This document shows, one piece after another, positions 38,176-51,000 of a DNA stretch of 64,000 nt; positions within the stretch are counted from its first letter, which is position 1, and every line of letters begins with the position of its first letter. The notes beneath the pieces were generated by a model. It saw only the letters and a list, made by a program, of their open reading frames with translations. It had not been told where the DNA came from and made no database searches. A program made the position numbers and the translations under genes. Source of the DNA: Apteryx mantelli (Eukaryota > Chordata > Aves > Apterygiformes > Apterygidae); NCBI RefSeq assembly GCF_036417845.1, contig NC_089981.1, positions 78,595,268 to 78,659,267 of the forward strand, read 5' to 3'.

Positions 38176-38475
38176 GTTTTGAACAACCAAAATCATAAAG
38201 ATGGCTTCTTTTACCCTAAACGATTCATCCCTTTTCCCTACGGAATCACATCATAGGTCATTTCTACCTACCACCTGCAGCACATCACATGTGGTGTGGA
38301 GCTACTGGCATGTTGAATGGCTAAGCAGAGCCAAGACTGGCTGGCTACTGCTTTCTGAATTGGGTATTTCCTAAATCAGGGCAGTAAATTGTGTCTCTCT
38401 CCTCCAGCAGCTGATTTTGACAAAATGTGTCAGACCTTTCATACCTTCAAGATCTTTACTTATCTGTAAATCTGT

Positions 38476-38499
38476 AAAAAAAAAAAAAAAAAAAAAAAA
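38476..38499 (+). repeat. Poly-A tract (24 bp)
   Basis: This is an uninterrupted run of 24 A. No retroposed gene copy is visible upstream, so it is best treated as a mononucleotide microsatellite. Confidence 0.95.
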
Positions 38500-41400
38500 G
38501 CCAAAATACTGTGAGAAACTGGCTGGAGAGCACAAATGTCATTTCTTCAGGCCATATGCCTAGCTGCCTGACTCAGAGCAACTGTGCTATTCAGGGAATA
38601 ACCTTACAGGAGACAAACATGAGCTGCATTGAATTTCTTGGTAACCATATCCTTTTGGATTCAAATCATATAGAAATAAAATGTATTTTATTAGTCCCAT
38701 TGATCCATTCATTTTCTATCTTCTTTTTAAAACCAGCAAATTAATAGTGCCTTGAAAAAGAACTGAAGGCAACAATTACTCTCTGCACTCATTAGCACCA
38801 AAAACTGCTTTCCAGTCTTTTCAGTCACCCTCCTGAAATTACACAGCTAGTTGTTGGTGCCAGATTCCCATTTATCTCAAGAGCCTTTTGTAACAACAAC
38901 GAACAATAGCTTCTTCTTAATTTATCAGGCTTTCTATAAAAGGAAGAACTCATGTTACAAAGGAAGGGCCATATAATTGTGCCTTACTATCTCAAAGTAC
39001 AGGGGACTTTCACAAGTCCCTTAGAAATTTCAGTAAACACAATACATAGGCGAGTTATAAGTGCCATGAGGAAAACAGTCTAATCTTAGTAACAGAAGAA
39101 ACACTAATGAGTGCAGGACAATAGGCACAGTCAGGTAGGTCAACAAAAAGCAGAAGCAGAAGTGTAATGTGAGCCATGTTATCAACTGTCCCATAACAAG
39201 AGAGCTGGTCCAGCTCTGCTCTGTCATCAACCAGCATCATGCAGTATAACTCTGAAGTCCTTGGAGCCACCCCAGATGCTGAAGTAAAGAGGAGAGGTAA
39301 GAAATGCAGCTCGTCATCTTCTGCTAATCAGAAGGTGTGAGTCCCCTCCTCCTTTTAGCCCAAATAAGTCATGTTCACCTCACTGCCACATTTCCTCACA
39401 GGCAACACACATGGGTCATCCCAGTGCAAAACTGGTACGAGAGCAGATTCAGGGCTGCATCAGACTGGCACACACAAGACAGTCCTGATTTTCCTCATTC
39501 TCTAAACATCCTTTCTTTAGTTGTTACAAGCAGGAAATTAAGACTTTGTGTCTTTTTCAGGGAGGGTAATGTTTTATTTAAGATGGCCTGCTAGCACCAT
39601 GAATTTTACATGACAGAAGCACCCTTAAACCTCTCCTCATTAGTCAACAGGACTCTGATCCTGCAGCTACATGACTTGGTACTTCTCATCGGGAGCCTTG
39701 TCATGGGCTTTGAGTCATGCTGCTCACGAGCATTGTCCCTTCTCACCACCGACCACCGCTGAAACACCCCCCCCCCCCGAAGCAGTGCATTAGAGACCTT
39801 CCCAGGAGACAGCTCTGCTGCAGTTCCTTCCTCTCCCAATGATTCCCCCAAATATGCCCCATGCCGGCTGTGAGACACACAGACGTGGGCGAAGGGTGGG
39901 CAGGCCAAGCAGGGCACCCTATCTGCTGCAGGGCCTCTGGTGACCACAGGCAAGGGCAATGCCAAGGACATGGACACACAACCAAGACCACACAGCTGAT
40001 CAAATGTACCTTCCCACGATTTGGGGGCTAGTGCAGGGCTCTGTCGATGTCTGTGGAGCTATGCCTGGTAATAAGTGTTTAGAAAGGCAAGCTTTTACAG
40101 TAAACCAACCATATTCGACTCTCCACTAGCCATGGAAGATTAGCTGGGTTTGGGATTAACTGGACACTTCCTCACCATAGCAACTGTGGCTACAACACCG
40201 TGCCGTGGCATGTGTTAACGCCAGGCACACATACTCTCTGGGCCGTGCCCCACTCAGACTCCAACGGGTTAAAATTGTCCCTGCTCAGCACGGAAATCTG
40301 CAGGCTTGTTACAAGCCTTTCAAAGGTAAAAGACCTGAATATGTTCTTATCCCCTAACTAATGTATAGTCTGTACTCGCCAGAATTTGGTTTTATCTAGG
40401 TTATCCCATCCCACATTGTCCTTGATGGCTGAAAGCTGACAGCATCTAAGTGAACCAGCCAACAACACTATGCTAAAAAAGGAACATACTGTGTAGCCTG
40501 CAAAAACTTCCCAAAGTGTTAGGCAGCTGGTGCGCTGACACCATTGCCTATGTGCTGACTAATGATGTCTCACTGTTCCTTTGTGCTTCCTTCTCTATCT
40601 CCTTCCATCTGTTCTTCCTTGTCTTCCACTGGGACTGGATGCTGTTCAAACCAGGACTTTCTTTTAGCACCTAGCACAACAGGAGCTGATCCACGACAGG
40701 GCACCACAAATTGGGCCTGAGCAGTTCACATAAGTAAGTAATTAGTGAATGGGAGTCAATATTGTTGAGGAATGTGCATATGAATGGGTGAAGCATGGTG
40801 TGCCTGGGTGAAAAACATAACTCAGAAGTGCCACTAACATTATTCTTTTTCATGTCCACAAGCCAAAAAAATGGAGAAAATGGGGGAGGGGGTAGAAAAA
40901 GACAGGCAAAGAGACAGCAAGCTGGCAGGAAAGCATCTCTCAAATACAAATGTACTAAATGACTGGTACACAGATCAGATGCTGAGCAGTGCTGAGCATT
41001 TGCAACTCCTACTCACATTCTCATTTCTTCTTTTATAGTTATTAACTTTGCATGCTTCTCCGTTTTGTTTTTGCTTCATTTTTCACATACTTAGACCCAG
41101 ACTGGATCTTATCTTCATGTATCCAAGTGACTTACTAGCATATCACGTGCACACACAGCTACACCCACGGGTCAAGGCACTTCTTCTGCTGCCTTCTGTA
41201 TGTAATGATAGTGCAACTACTGTGGTCACCAGGACAACAGTCACAGCCTGTCAAACTGATAAGAAGTTGGTTGGCTGGGTTCATGCTCTGAAAAAAGCAA
41301 GACTGAGGAAATAAACGCACATACACGCATAAATACACAGCACTGGCCTGCAAACTGCATTTGTTTTTCCCCTTAGGGAGTTGGAATGAGAATGCACATG

Positions 41401-44400
41401 ACAGCAACAAAGAAAGAGCAGGGACTAGAGAGGCATGTTGGGTAAAGGGCATGAAGAAATTAAGTGAATTCTTCATATTAATCCTAAAAGGGCACGTTTA
41501 GTAGGGGATAAAATAAGGAACTGCTAAGGTAGCTGTGCTGCACGTCAATGTCAGGTGCACAGACCCGTTGTCCTCTCCATGGCTGCACCTGGCTCTGTCA
41601 CAAATACAGGCATATCTGTGCAAATTTGTCAGCACTTTTAAAGCTCCACCATTTATGTTAATGGGGAATGGGAAAGATTCAATCAAGACACTGGCCTGGA
41701 GCTAAAACATGGGGGTTATCCCATCCCTCCCATGGGAAGGGAGAGGTTTTGTACGTAGGCCTGAACTTTCAGAAGTGACCAAAGCTACTGTCATGCCAAT
41801 GGGTTCAGAGGTTGTCCCTGCTAGGCACCAAGGTAAGGGGTAACTAAAGGAAAAGAGCATTATGCTCCAGGCATTCCCTACTGCTAGAACTGCCTCTGCC
41901 TGACAGCAGCCAGGACTGCTAAAGGACTGTACTAATGTGTGCCAGCAGCCAAGCTGCCTCCTGGCTGGGCCCTGGATTCACTGCAGGGGCAGGAAGCTGC
42001 CTCTTCCCCCAGAAGAGCCACACCAGACAGTGCTGAACTGAATCAAGAATCAGAGTTTGTCACTCTAGAAAACTACTTTGCCAAATAGACATTTGGTAGA
42101 TATGGAGGTCAAGCTGTAAATCCAATCTTTCGAATGCTGCCAAAGTTCAGGGAGATGCAGAACTGGTATCTCTAATGTTCAGTCTTCGAGCTTCAAGGCC
42201 CACAGTCCAATCATTTCTGCCAGTGCAGAAATAGATATAGAAGATAGTTTGAAAAGAAAGACAGTTGTAACTGGAAGTCAAGTTCATTTTATCAGGTCAT
42301 CTATAGCCCATGGGTGTGTTTTTTTAATAGATGGAATTTATCAATGTGGCAAAGATTTGTCAGAACAAGAAAGGATTGTGCACATCCAGTTCAAGAACTC
42401 TGATGAGACCATTCCCTGTAAAACAGATAAGAAACACTGTCCTATGTCCTTGAGGCATACCATGGATACAGAAGGGCTTCTGCCGGAGCAGGGTTTGCAT
42501 CAGCTATGTTCAAAACAAGGTCTGGAAATGCAGGTCACACTGGTCAAGCTCTAATCTAAATGGAACCAGGGAGCAACGCAAACAGTGTCATGCTATATGG
42601 CGACGGATCAGGCAACCACACCAGCCAGTGCTAAAGGGATAGGTAATGGTTAAAGGTCTCCTCCCCCCTCTACTCCCCACTCCTTCCTAGACATAGAGGA
42701 AGAACTTCAGCCTCTTTATTCTGTTTCCCAGCTGTGATTAAGCAGTGAATTCTCTTTTTAGAGAGGTGCCACAGCACTCAGGCGCCCTTTCTATCCCCTA
42801 GCCTGCATGTACGGAGAGGGCAACTGCAAAACCAGCTGTACAAATATTTCTGCTTGGCTAGGGCGGAGATATACACAACAGTCCAACTCATTCAAGACCT
42901 CTCTGAGCACAACAAAGCAACAGCAAGAAACAGAAAAATGCCACCAAGGCCATATAGGTGGGCTTCTTGTATTGTTCTGCACCTCAGTCAAAATAGGCAG
43001 GGGTAATGCATGGAGACAATGAGGCCTTTCTCAGTATGCAGTGTGGTATGCTCACTCCAGTCACATAAGGCGGCTGTGGGGCTGCCCAGTCCTCCTCCCC
43101 TGTTTCGATTGTAGCTGCATCCTTGCTCTGTCAAGATGTGGATACTTCAGTGCATTCTCACCTTTGCCCTCAGCTACAGCTGGATTTCTGCTTAGCTAAT
43201 GCTTTTCTTGGCAGGCTGAGCTAGGCAAGCCAGAGTTCAGTTTGCACCCTGATCAGCTGAAGCACAAATGGCTGGGTTGGGGAAATGCTGCAGAGATATG
43301 GCTAAAATGAACTGAAGTCACTTACACGTAGCCGCAAATTGCTGTGCTGGTATTCGGCCAGTGAAGTTCTGGCCCATGACCAGGTGTCCAGGCACAGCCA
43401 AAGGTCAAATCAAAATAAATAAAACAGGAGTTTCTTCCAGGGACATGTTATGGAGAGATTCTCAAAGCAGGATTTAAGAACAGAATCCTGCCTGTCCTTA
43501 TATGCCTTAGCATGGACTGTGGACAATGAAAACACTGCCAGAACCTCTAAAAATCTTTAAACATAATTAATGTAAGTGGGAAATGGAGAAGATTTAACTA
43601 AGACATGGGACAAGAACTAAGACATGTGGGGCTTTTCACAGCTCTGGCACATGTCTGCCTTGCAACTGGTGCATGCCAAGTTTTCAAAAGTGGTCAGAGC
43701 TAATGGCTGAAGCTTTAGCTGGTCCTGAGTAACAGCTTAAGAATTTGGCTTCATTTTATCTCATACTTTTACTTAGTCATTGAGAAGCAGCCATCACTCA
43801 GTGGTCCATGAGAGAGACTGCTATGGGAAACCCATGACTAATAGCTCTCCTTTGTCCCACTTGCTCATGTAAGCAGGTTTTTTGGAATAATATGTTGTGC
43901 AGTCTCTTGTGCAACAGTCCTGTCCAGCGTCTGTGCATGCAGAGAGATTGATTTCCCCAGTAGTGAGCACACTTTCCACAGATCTTTCATCAGGAATGCG
44001 TAGGTTGGAATCACTACGGTAAACACAACACTGTTTGCAGAGCTGAAGCACAATGAGTAAACAGGCAAAAATCAGGCAAATCTGCCATAACCTGAAGTAA
44101 ACTGCAGAGCTGCCTCTTAGGACCTTTTCTAAGGGAAAGAGAAAATGTCACTGAGCAGTTTAGCCTATAGCAAGGGATACGGTGGTTTGCGCTGACTCTC
44201 AAGAAATCTAGCTAGCAGAGTGTGACTTGGCAGTTCACTTCTACTTTGCCCGTTTCCCTGCTGCTCCAGGAATTGAGTAAACTGTGAGCTATCTGTCTGC
44301 ACACGTCATAGCATATGCCTCCCTATGCACCAGAATTAGCACCCTGTTGGACAAGCTGCGTGGGCCAAGTCATTCACCCCTCCTGCCCACCTCAGCCTTT

Positions 44401-44926
44401 CCCAGGGTGCAGGAGCTCGGGACTCTGCAGAGAAAGTGATGGAACTCCCTTATACCTGCAAAGTAGGACATTCAAAGCTTCATCTGTATGAACCAGCTTC
44501 ACTGCAGGCCTCTGTGGGAGCAGCAGTGGCACTGAGATTCAAAAGGAGTTGTCTATAAAACAAAAAGAAGTTTTATCAAATGTGCATTACTAAACATTCT
44601 CCAGAGAACACGGCCTGTCACAGAGATTTACCCCTGCAGCAGACAGATCAAACTATCAAAACTCCTTGTCACAGCACTCCTTGTCTCAATGCACCAGGAA
44701 AAAAGGCAAAGCAGGGAAAATAGGGGCCTTCTTTAGCCACAGCAGGTGCTAACAACCAAAAGAACTGGTTATCTACAAACTAAAAATAACCATTTATAAA
44801 CATAGGCATCTCCAAAAAGTTTTATATCTACATGGTATAATCGGGATAGTCACACAAAGCGACTAACAGGCAGGAGTTCCTAGAAGTGAAATCTCTGAGT
44901 TAGACACATATAAATCAATGTATCTC
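38500..44926. other. Intergenic DNA, no gene seen
   Basis: Short frames only. A 13-C run is present at about 39766-39778. A diverged MIR-like fragment may lie near 38836-38880 (ttacacagctagttgttggt), but it is too short to call. Confidence 0.4.
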
Positions 44927-44956
44927 CATGGCCTTGAATGAGCTCACAAGCAATTA

Positions 44957-46033
44957 CAGGCATACCTCATTTTATTGCACTTTGCTTTATTGCGCTTCGC
45001 AGATATTGCGTTTTTTACAAACTGAAGGTTTGTGGCAACCCTGCATCAAGCAAGTCTATTGGTGCCATTTTTCCAACAGCATGTGCTTGCTTCGTGCTTG
45101 CAAGGCTACAGCTGCCCTAGATAGTGACTCCTCTGATGGATCTGGGCAAAGTAAATTGAAAACCTTCTGGAAAGGATTCACCATTCTAGATGCCATTAAG
45201 AACATTTGTGATTCATGGGAGGAGGTCAAAATATACACATTAATAGGAGTTTGGAAGAAGTTGATTCCAACCCTCATGGATGACTTTGAGGGGTTCAAGA
45301 CTTCAATGGAAGAAGTAACTGCAGATGTGGTGGAAATAGCAAGAAAACTAGAAGTGGAGTCTGAAGATGTAACTGAATTGCTGCAATCTCATGATAAAAC
45401 TTTAACGGATGAGGAGTTGCTTCTTATGGATGAGCAAGGAAAGTGGCTTCTTGAGATGGAACCTACTCCTGGTGAAGATGCTGTGAACATTGTTGAAATG
45501 ACAACAAAGGATTTAGAATATTACATAAACTTAGTTGATAAAGTAGCGTCCGGGTTTGAGAGGATTGACTCCAATTTTGAAAGAAGTTCTATTGTGGGTA
45601 AAATGCTATCAAATAGCATCGCATGCTACAGAGAAAACCTTCATGAAAGGAAGAGTCAATTGATGTGGCAAACTTCATTGCTGTCCTATTTTAAGAAATT
45701 GCCACAGCCACCCCAGCCTTCAGCAACCATCACCCTAATCAGTCAGCAGCCATCAATGTCAAGGCTAGACCCTCCATCAGCAAAAAGATTACAACTCACT
45801 GAAGGCTCAGATGATGGTTAGCATTTTTTAGCAATAAAGTATTTTTTAATTAAGGTATGTACATTGTTTTTTAGACATAATGCTATTGCACACTTAATAG
45901 ACTACAGTATAGTGTAAACATAACTTTTATATGCATTGGGAAACCAAAAAATTTGTGTAACTTGCTTTATTGTGATATTCGCTTTATTGCAGTGGTCTGG
46001 AACTGAACCCACAATATCTCTGAGGTATGCCTG
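44957..46033 (+). mobile_element. Tigger1-like (TcMar/pogo) DNA transposon, internally deleted
   Basis: The ends are exact inverted copies, CAGGCATACCTC at 44957-44968 and GAGGTATGCCTG at 46022-46033, flanked by TA on both sides (44955-44956 and 46034-46035), the signature of Tc1/mariner/pogo insertion. The left subterminal region (TTTTATTGCACTTTGC, GATATTGCG) and right subterminal region (GCAATAAAGC on the complement) match my memory of Tigger1. Total length is 1077 bp against about 2.4 kb for a full element. The 5' untranslated part is joined, at about 45095-45110, directly to the end of the transposase gene. DNA-binding and most catalytic sequence are missing, so the copy could move only if transposase were supplied in trans. 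An avian CR1 copy lies 46 bp away. Confidence 0.92.
45107..45821 (+). pseudogene. C-terminal part of Tigger/pogo transposase
   Basis: An open frame ending in TAG at 45819-45821 encodes about 237 residues matching the Tigger1/TIGD1 transposase C-terminus. Recognisable pieces are [33 protein letters not shown], [37 protein letters not shown] and [17 protein letters not shown]. No stop interrupts about 715 nt, so decay is slight and insertion probably recent in evolutionary terms. The frame stays open upstream through the terminal repeat to an ATG in host DNA at 44928, giving a 297-codon chimeric frame. The catalytic DDE core and helix-turn-helix domains are absent. Nothing shows that it is expressed. 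Confidence 0.85.
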
Positions 46034-46079
46034 TACATGTGACCTTAGAGATCCCAACTACATCCACACACTCTTCATT

Positions 46080-46781
46080 ACAGAATCACAGAATCACAGG
46101 CTAGTTGAGGTTGGCAGAGATCATCTGGTCCAGCCTCCTGATCAAGCAGGGTCACCTAGAGCAGGTTGCCCAGGACTGTGTCCAGCTGGGTTTTGAATAT
46201 CTCCAAGGATGGAGACTCCACAACCTTTCTAGGCAACCTGTTCCAGTGCTCAGCCACCCTCACAGTGAAGTGTTTTCTTGTGTTCAGATGGAGTTTCTTG
46301 TATTTCAGTTTGTGCCTGTTGCCTCTCTTCCTGTCACTTGGCACTGCTGAGGATAGTCTGGCTCTGTCTTCTTTGCACCTTCCAATCAGATATTTATGCA
46401 CATTGATTAGATCCTTGCTGAGCTTTCTCTTCTCCAGGCTGAACAGTCTCAGTTCCCTCAGCCTCTCCTCATATGAGAGATACTCTAGTCCTTAATTTTC
46501 TTTGCAGTCCTTCACTGGACTCACTCCAGTATGTCCACATCCTTCTTGTACTGGGGAGTGTAGACCTGGAATTGGCACTCCCTCCACATTCTGGCAACAC
46601 TTGCCCTAATGTAGCCCAGGATACCATTCGCCTTCTTTGCTGCAAGGGCACATTGCTGACTCATGTTCAATTCGGTGTCCACCAGGGCCCCAAGTCCTTC
46701 TCTGTAAAGCTGCTCTCCAGCTGGTTGGTCATCAGCCTGTACAGGTGCATGGAGTTATTCCTCCCCAGGTGCAGGATTTAA
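46080..46781 (-). mobile_element. CR1 LINE 3' fragment
   Basis: The plus strand starts with the reversed CR1 tail (cagaatcacagaatcacag) and continues antisense through the ORF2 C-terminus. On the minus strand, 46156-46401 reads KLKYKKLHLNTRKHFTVRVAEHWNRLPRKVVESPSLEIF-like sequence. It ends near 46781 inside the RT region. It is 5'-truncated and inactive. It lies just beyond the Tigger element. Confidence 0.93.
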
Positions 46782-48034
46782 CAGCATCTATAACTTAAAT
46801 TAGAATGGGGAAATATTCTGAGCTGAGTATTTATCCAACACCCAGTCATCCATTAATCTGTCTGCTGTGTAAACAATCAGAAACAAGATGAACTGTGTAT
46901 TTATTACATATTTCTGAATAAGTCAAGCCTTATTTCTAGGACAAACAGTACATTAAACCCTAAAGAACCCTTTGAGAAGTGCCTGCTGGAGGCAACAATG
47001 AAAAAGTAACATGACAGAAAATGAATACAAATCATTCATGAGAACAATTAAAAACAAACCGTGGGTGAGGTGCAGCAAAACAACACTGAAAACAGCCAGT
47101 GTATTCTTCTTGAGTATCTCTTCATTTACAGAGGGTGGAGTGGTTGTGTGCAACTTTATGAAGTACTATTTTGTGTTCTTCAGTGCAGGGAAGGCACACT
47201 AGATACAAAATCCAGTGAGACCTGCCCAACTGCAAATTGCAATTTATTCTGATGCTTCATGACTACAGCAGCCACTGAAGCAGAAATGCTACTCTGCTTA
47301 AAAATACTAGTGCAAAATACTAGGCCAGCTGATACATTAAGGACACTAGTGAAAGAAGGATAAATTAGATTCCCAAGGGCTGAATAATACTATACACCAC
47401 TGATGTCTCTTACATTCACATGACCAGTTTGGAATCCTAAAATCAAGTCCTGAAAGAGTTACAGCACCAAAATGTTCACCGTTTGCGCCTAGTCTAACAT
47501 CTTTGTTGATAACTTGGTTTCTTAGGCAAGCATTGACAGAGATACTACTTGCAAATCATGTTATGAGCATTTATTTCAGATGCCTTCAACTTTATGAAAA
47601 TGCCTGTTTCAGGAAATGTTTTCAAAGCTGTTTCCTAAAAAATTTTCAGGTAAAAAGCTCAAACAACCAATGTGGACAAAGCTTTTTTTTTTTTTTAAGA
47701 GTCTTAAAATAACATCATTGAGCTTCAATAACTGATTTTAAAAAATTCAGCCTCCATCACGTGGTTGAGCATTCACTGGCCCAAATCTCCATCTTAAGAC
47801 CTTTCGAGAGCTGATCTTGAAAACCATTTCAAGAGAGTAATATTCTTGTAAAAGATTTCAGCCTTCAGTGTGTCTCCTAGGTTGTTCTCAAGAAGATAAA
47901 TCTATATTCAGTCAATAAAATTATGCTAGACTCTACAATCAGCATCATGTTTGACCTGGATTCATATTCAAGGGTATTTTTAGACTAGTTTCTTAAACAA
48001 GAAAAGTTTATGTGATTGTGTTCCCTCCATGTAA
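46782..48034. other. Intergenic DNA, no gene seen
   Basis: AT-rich DNA with only short frames. A poly-T tract lies at about 47682-47696. Confidence 0.45.
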
Positions 48035-48092
48035 GTGTGTGTGTGTGTGTGTGTGCATGTGTGTGTATGTGTGTGTATGTGTGTGTGTGTGA
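48035..48092. repeat. TG/CA microsatellite
   Basis: (TG)n, interrupted by single GCATG and TATG units, about 58 bp long. Confidence 0.95.
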
Positions 48093-51000
48093 GACTGCCT
48101 GTGTCTTAGGTCCCACCTACCTATTCCTGAACCCACTGCATAATTTCAGATACACTGACATTTGGATACACAGGGCATGGGTAGTTGAATAGAGCAAGAC
48201 ATTATTAGTGCTTCTACTGATAGAAATCAAATAAAGTCAGGTGTTTTTAGACATCACAAAATCCACACAGGCCAAAACCAGGCTTAATTCATTATGCCAC
48301 TCCTAGATACAATATGTTATCATTTATTTTAATATTGCTACCAGTTTATGCAATATCATAAGCATACATAACACTTGGCATGTGCAAAGCATAGAACAAA
48401 GTTTCTGCCTCTATTTTCTTATTTTAAGTACCACTCCTTTCTTTTCAGTTTGGCAAATAATTTACTTTAGTAATATAAATATTTGAGCTGCAAACCACTA
48501 GAGCATTCAAAGACTTTGGCACTGTGTCACAGTCATGTATTATTTGCTTCATTACCAAAGGTAATTTCTATATTTTTATTAAGCAGCCTGCACCAGCTGT
48601 ACTCAAGCTGATGGTAAAGCATACCAAACAAGCAGCAAATTCTGAATTGCAACCTACAAATTCAGCATTACCCACTACAAAAACTACAGTGCTCTGCAAA
48701 ACACCTTTGATGTTGCAGTAAAGGCAAGCCCGTAATGGATATAAAATTGGACGTTGGAGACAGAAGCTGTTCTGCTATATCTCTAGCTGCCTGTTTCCAA
48801 ATACACAGTTCTGCCCTCCTAGCCAAACAGACCCTTTGAAGGTTCAGTTCTGGAGAATGTACAAGATTCTCCTTTGCCTTCAAAACAGACCTTTCCTTTG
48901 CTTTCGCCACAAGCATCAGGAATATCTTCTCCCCTACTAGGTCTGCCAGCAAAAGCACATATATAACCACTAGCTGGGCCTTAGTAATGTCTCCAGAATC
49001 CAACTCTCCCAACAATGCTTTCATATTTTAGAACAAGAGAACTCCTCCATGCTCAAATGAGCACAACAGAACAGCAAAGCAAGGTGTAACCTACAGTGCA
49101 GACCCCTAGAAACTAGCTCAGCCGCCACCTGTTTTCATACAAAGGAAAAGGGCTTGAAGAGCATTTGACATCTCTAAGGTTTCCCCAGATTAGGAAAAGT
49201 CTCAGGAGATGGGCTCTCAAAATTAGGGGCAACAACACCCTCCTCTTGGGAACAGTGGACAGCAAATATGGTACCCTGAGCACTGGTTTGGCAACCTTCA
49301 GAGGCCAAATAAAAAGGACAAGAGGGGATGTATATGTGGAGGTATTGCATGTGACAGCTGCAGAGGACCTGAGCAATTTCTTTAAGGAAATGGAAAAGAA
49401 ACTGTCAATCACTAAAACACTACTGGAAGGGAGATTTAACTTAACTCACAGACAGATTTCAATGGCTGAAGCCTGACTATGACAAGCAGCATGGAAATGT
49501 AAATGCAGTGGTTGCTAATGGGCATAATGAACAGGCAGGCAGCTCTGACAGCCTGTTCTCAGCTGGAAGCTATATTCCCTAGGGACTCCTTATCTTCCCC
49601 ATCCACTTCTCTCAACAGCCATATAAATGCAGCAGGCAGATTTGCCAACCACAAGCATGTGACTGCTGGATAATGACAATATATGCCAGTTAGGGCCTTA
49701 GACAAAGCTGCTACCTGGACAAACTGAGGGAACCTGACTCCTCTGATTCCTCTCACCCACACTTTCACCTACTGCCAAGACATATGGCGAAAAGACACCT
49801 CTTTTGCTGTCAGCCCCATTTGCACTCTTCACTCACTTCTGTGAGTCTGCCTTTATTTGCCTCTTTAAAAACATACAAAGCCTGGTTTTATTTACTCAGA
49901 ATGATGCTTTATTTTGTCCTATCATCCAAGCAACTGCTGTCTTGAAAATTCCCAACAGACTCCTCCTACAGACAAAGAACCACCAGCTGTGATGCCAAAG
50001 GTAAAGGTACATTCTTGAGAAGTCATGAAAGCAGAAAAACACATGCAAAGCAAATCACACACAGTTATGTGTTAAAAACTACAGGAATACTATGATGAAA
50101 ATACATGTTATCCTAGCAAACAGACAGTTAGACCACTCAATATGGCTGTTGAGCACATGTAACCTGATTCAATTTTCCCGTGCACTCTGGGTTGAAAATA
50201 TGTAGTGCTTAAAATTCAGAGTATGTAACATGTGCCTAACATTGGAGAGCCACCAACCCCCAAGCATTGTGTTATTGTATATGTTTCTTCCTTAAAAATT
50301 CACACTTACACACATAATGCCATGGTAAATTGCACTTAGTGTTGGATGTAGTTGCTGGCTAGGTGAGGTGGGATGCGCAGGTAATGTCACATCACCAGAT
50401 GAGCCAGTATGTGGGTCTCACGTTGAGCAGTGCTAGCTGGAAATCTGGGGAAGGGCCTGCATCCCCACAGCGCTGCTGCCCTGCCCAGTGCCCTGACAGG
50501 AAACACGAGGATGCAGAGGAAGCATCCTTTTCCCTAAACAGCTCTCGAACGCTAGTTTATATTCTGCTGAGAAAGCTAGTTGCTTCTCTTTGCTGAGGCT
50601 CCTCCCTTCCATACACAGACACACACTGGAAGAGAGAGGGAGGAAGGGCAGGGGGGAGCGTCATGGTGTCTATTGAGATAGCAAGAGATCTGGGGCAGAG
50701 CCTGCCTCATGCTGTCGACTAAACATTGAGCCTTTTTAGTGCACTCAGATCCAAACACTAGCTGAGATATTTCAGCTCTTCTGTATAGTAATAAAAGCAA
50801 CAATAACTACTAGAAAATAATGGCTGTATGTGTATCTAACACTATAACCATCCTCTCCTGCTCCCTTTTTTCCTGTTTACTAATTCCTGAACTACTAAAG
50901 ATAATAGCTAATAATGATGATAATGTTGTGGAGCAGGGAAACAAAGGCATTTTAAAAACAACGCGTACAAAATGAACGGTGAGCTGCATGACAGCAATGG

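Noticed and set aside
38476..38499. Poly-A as the tail of a retropseudogene
   Set aside because: No gene-like sequence and no target-site duplication were found upstream.
42249..42554. 101-codon frame
   Set aside because: No splice sites, domain or repeat match. It is isolated in intergenic DNA.
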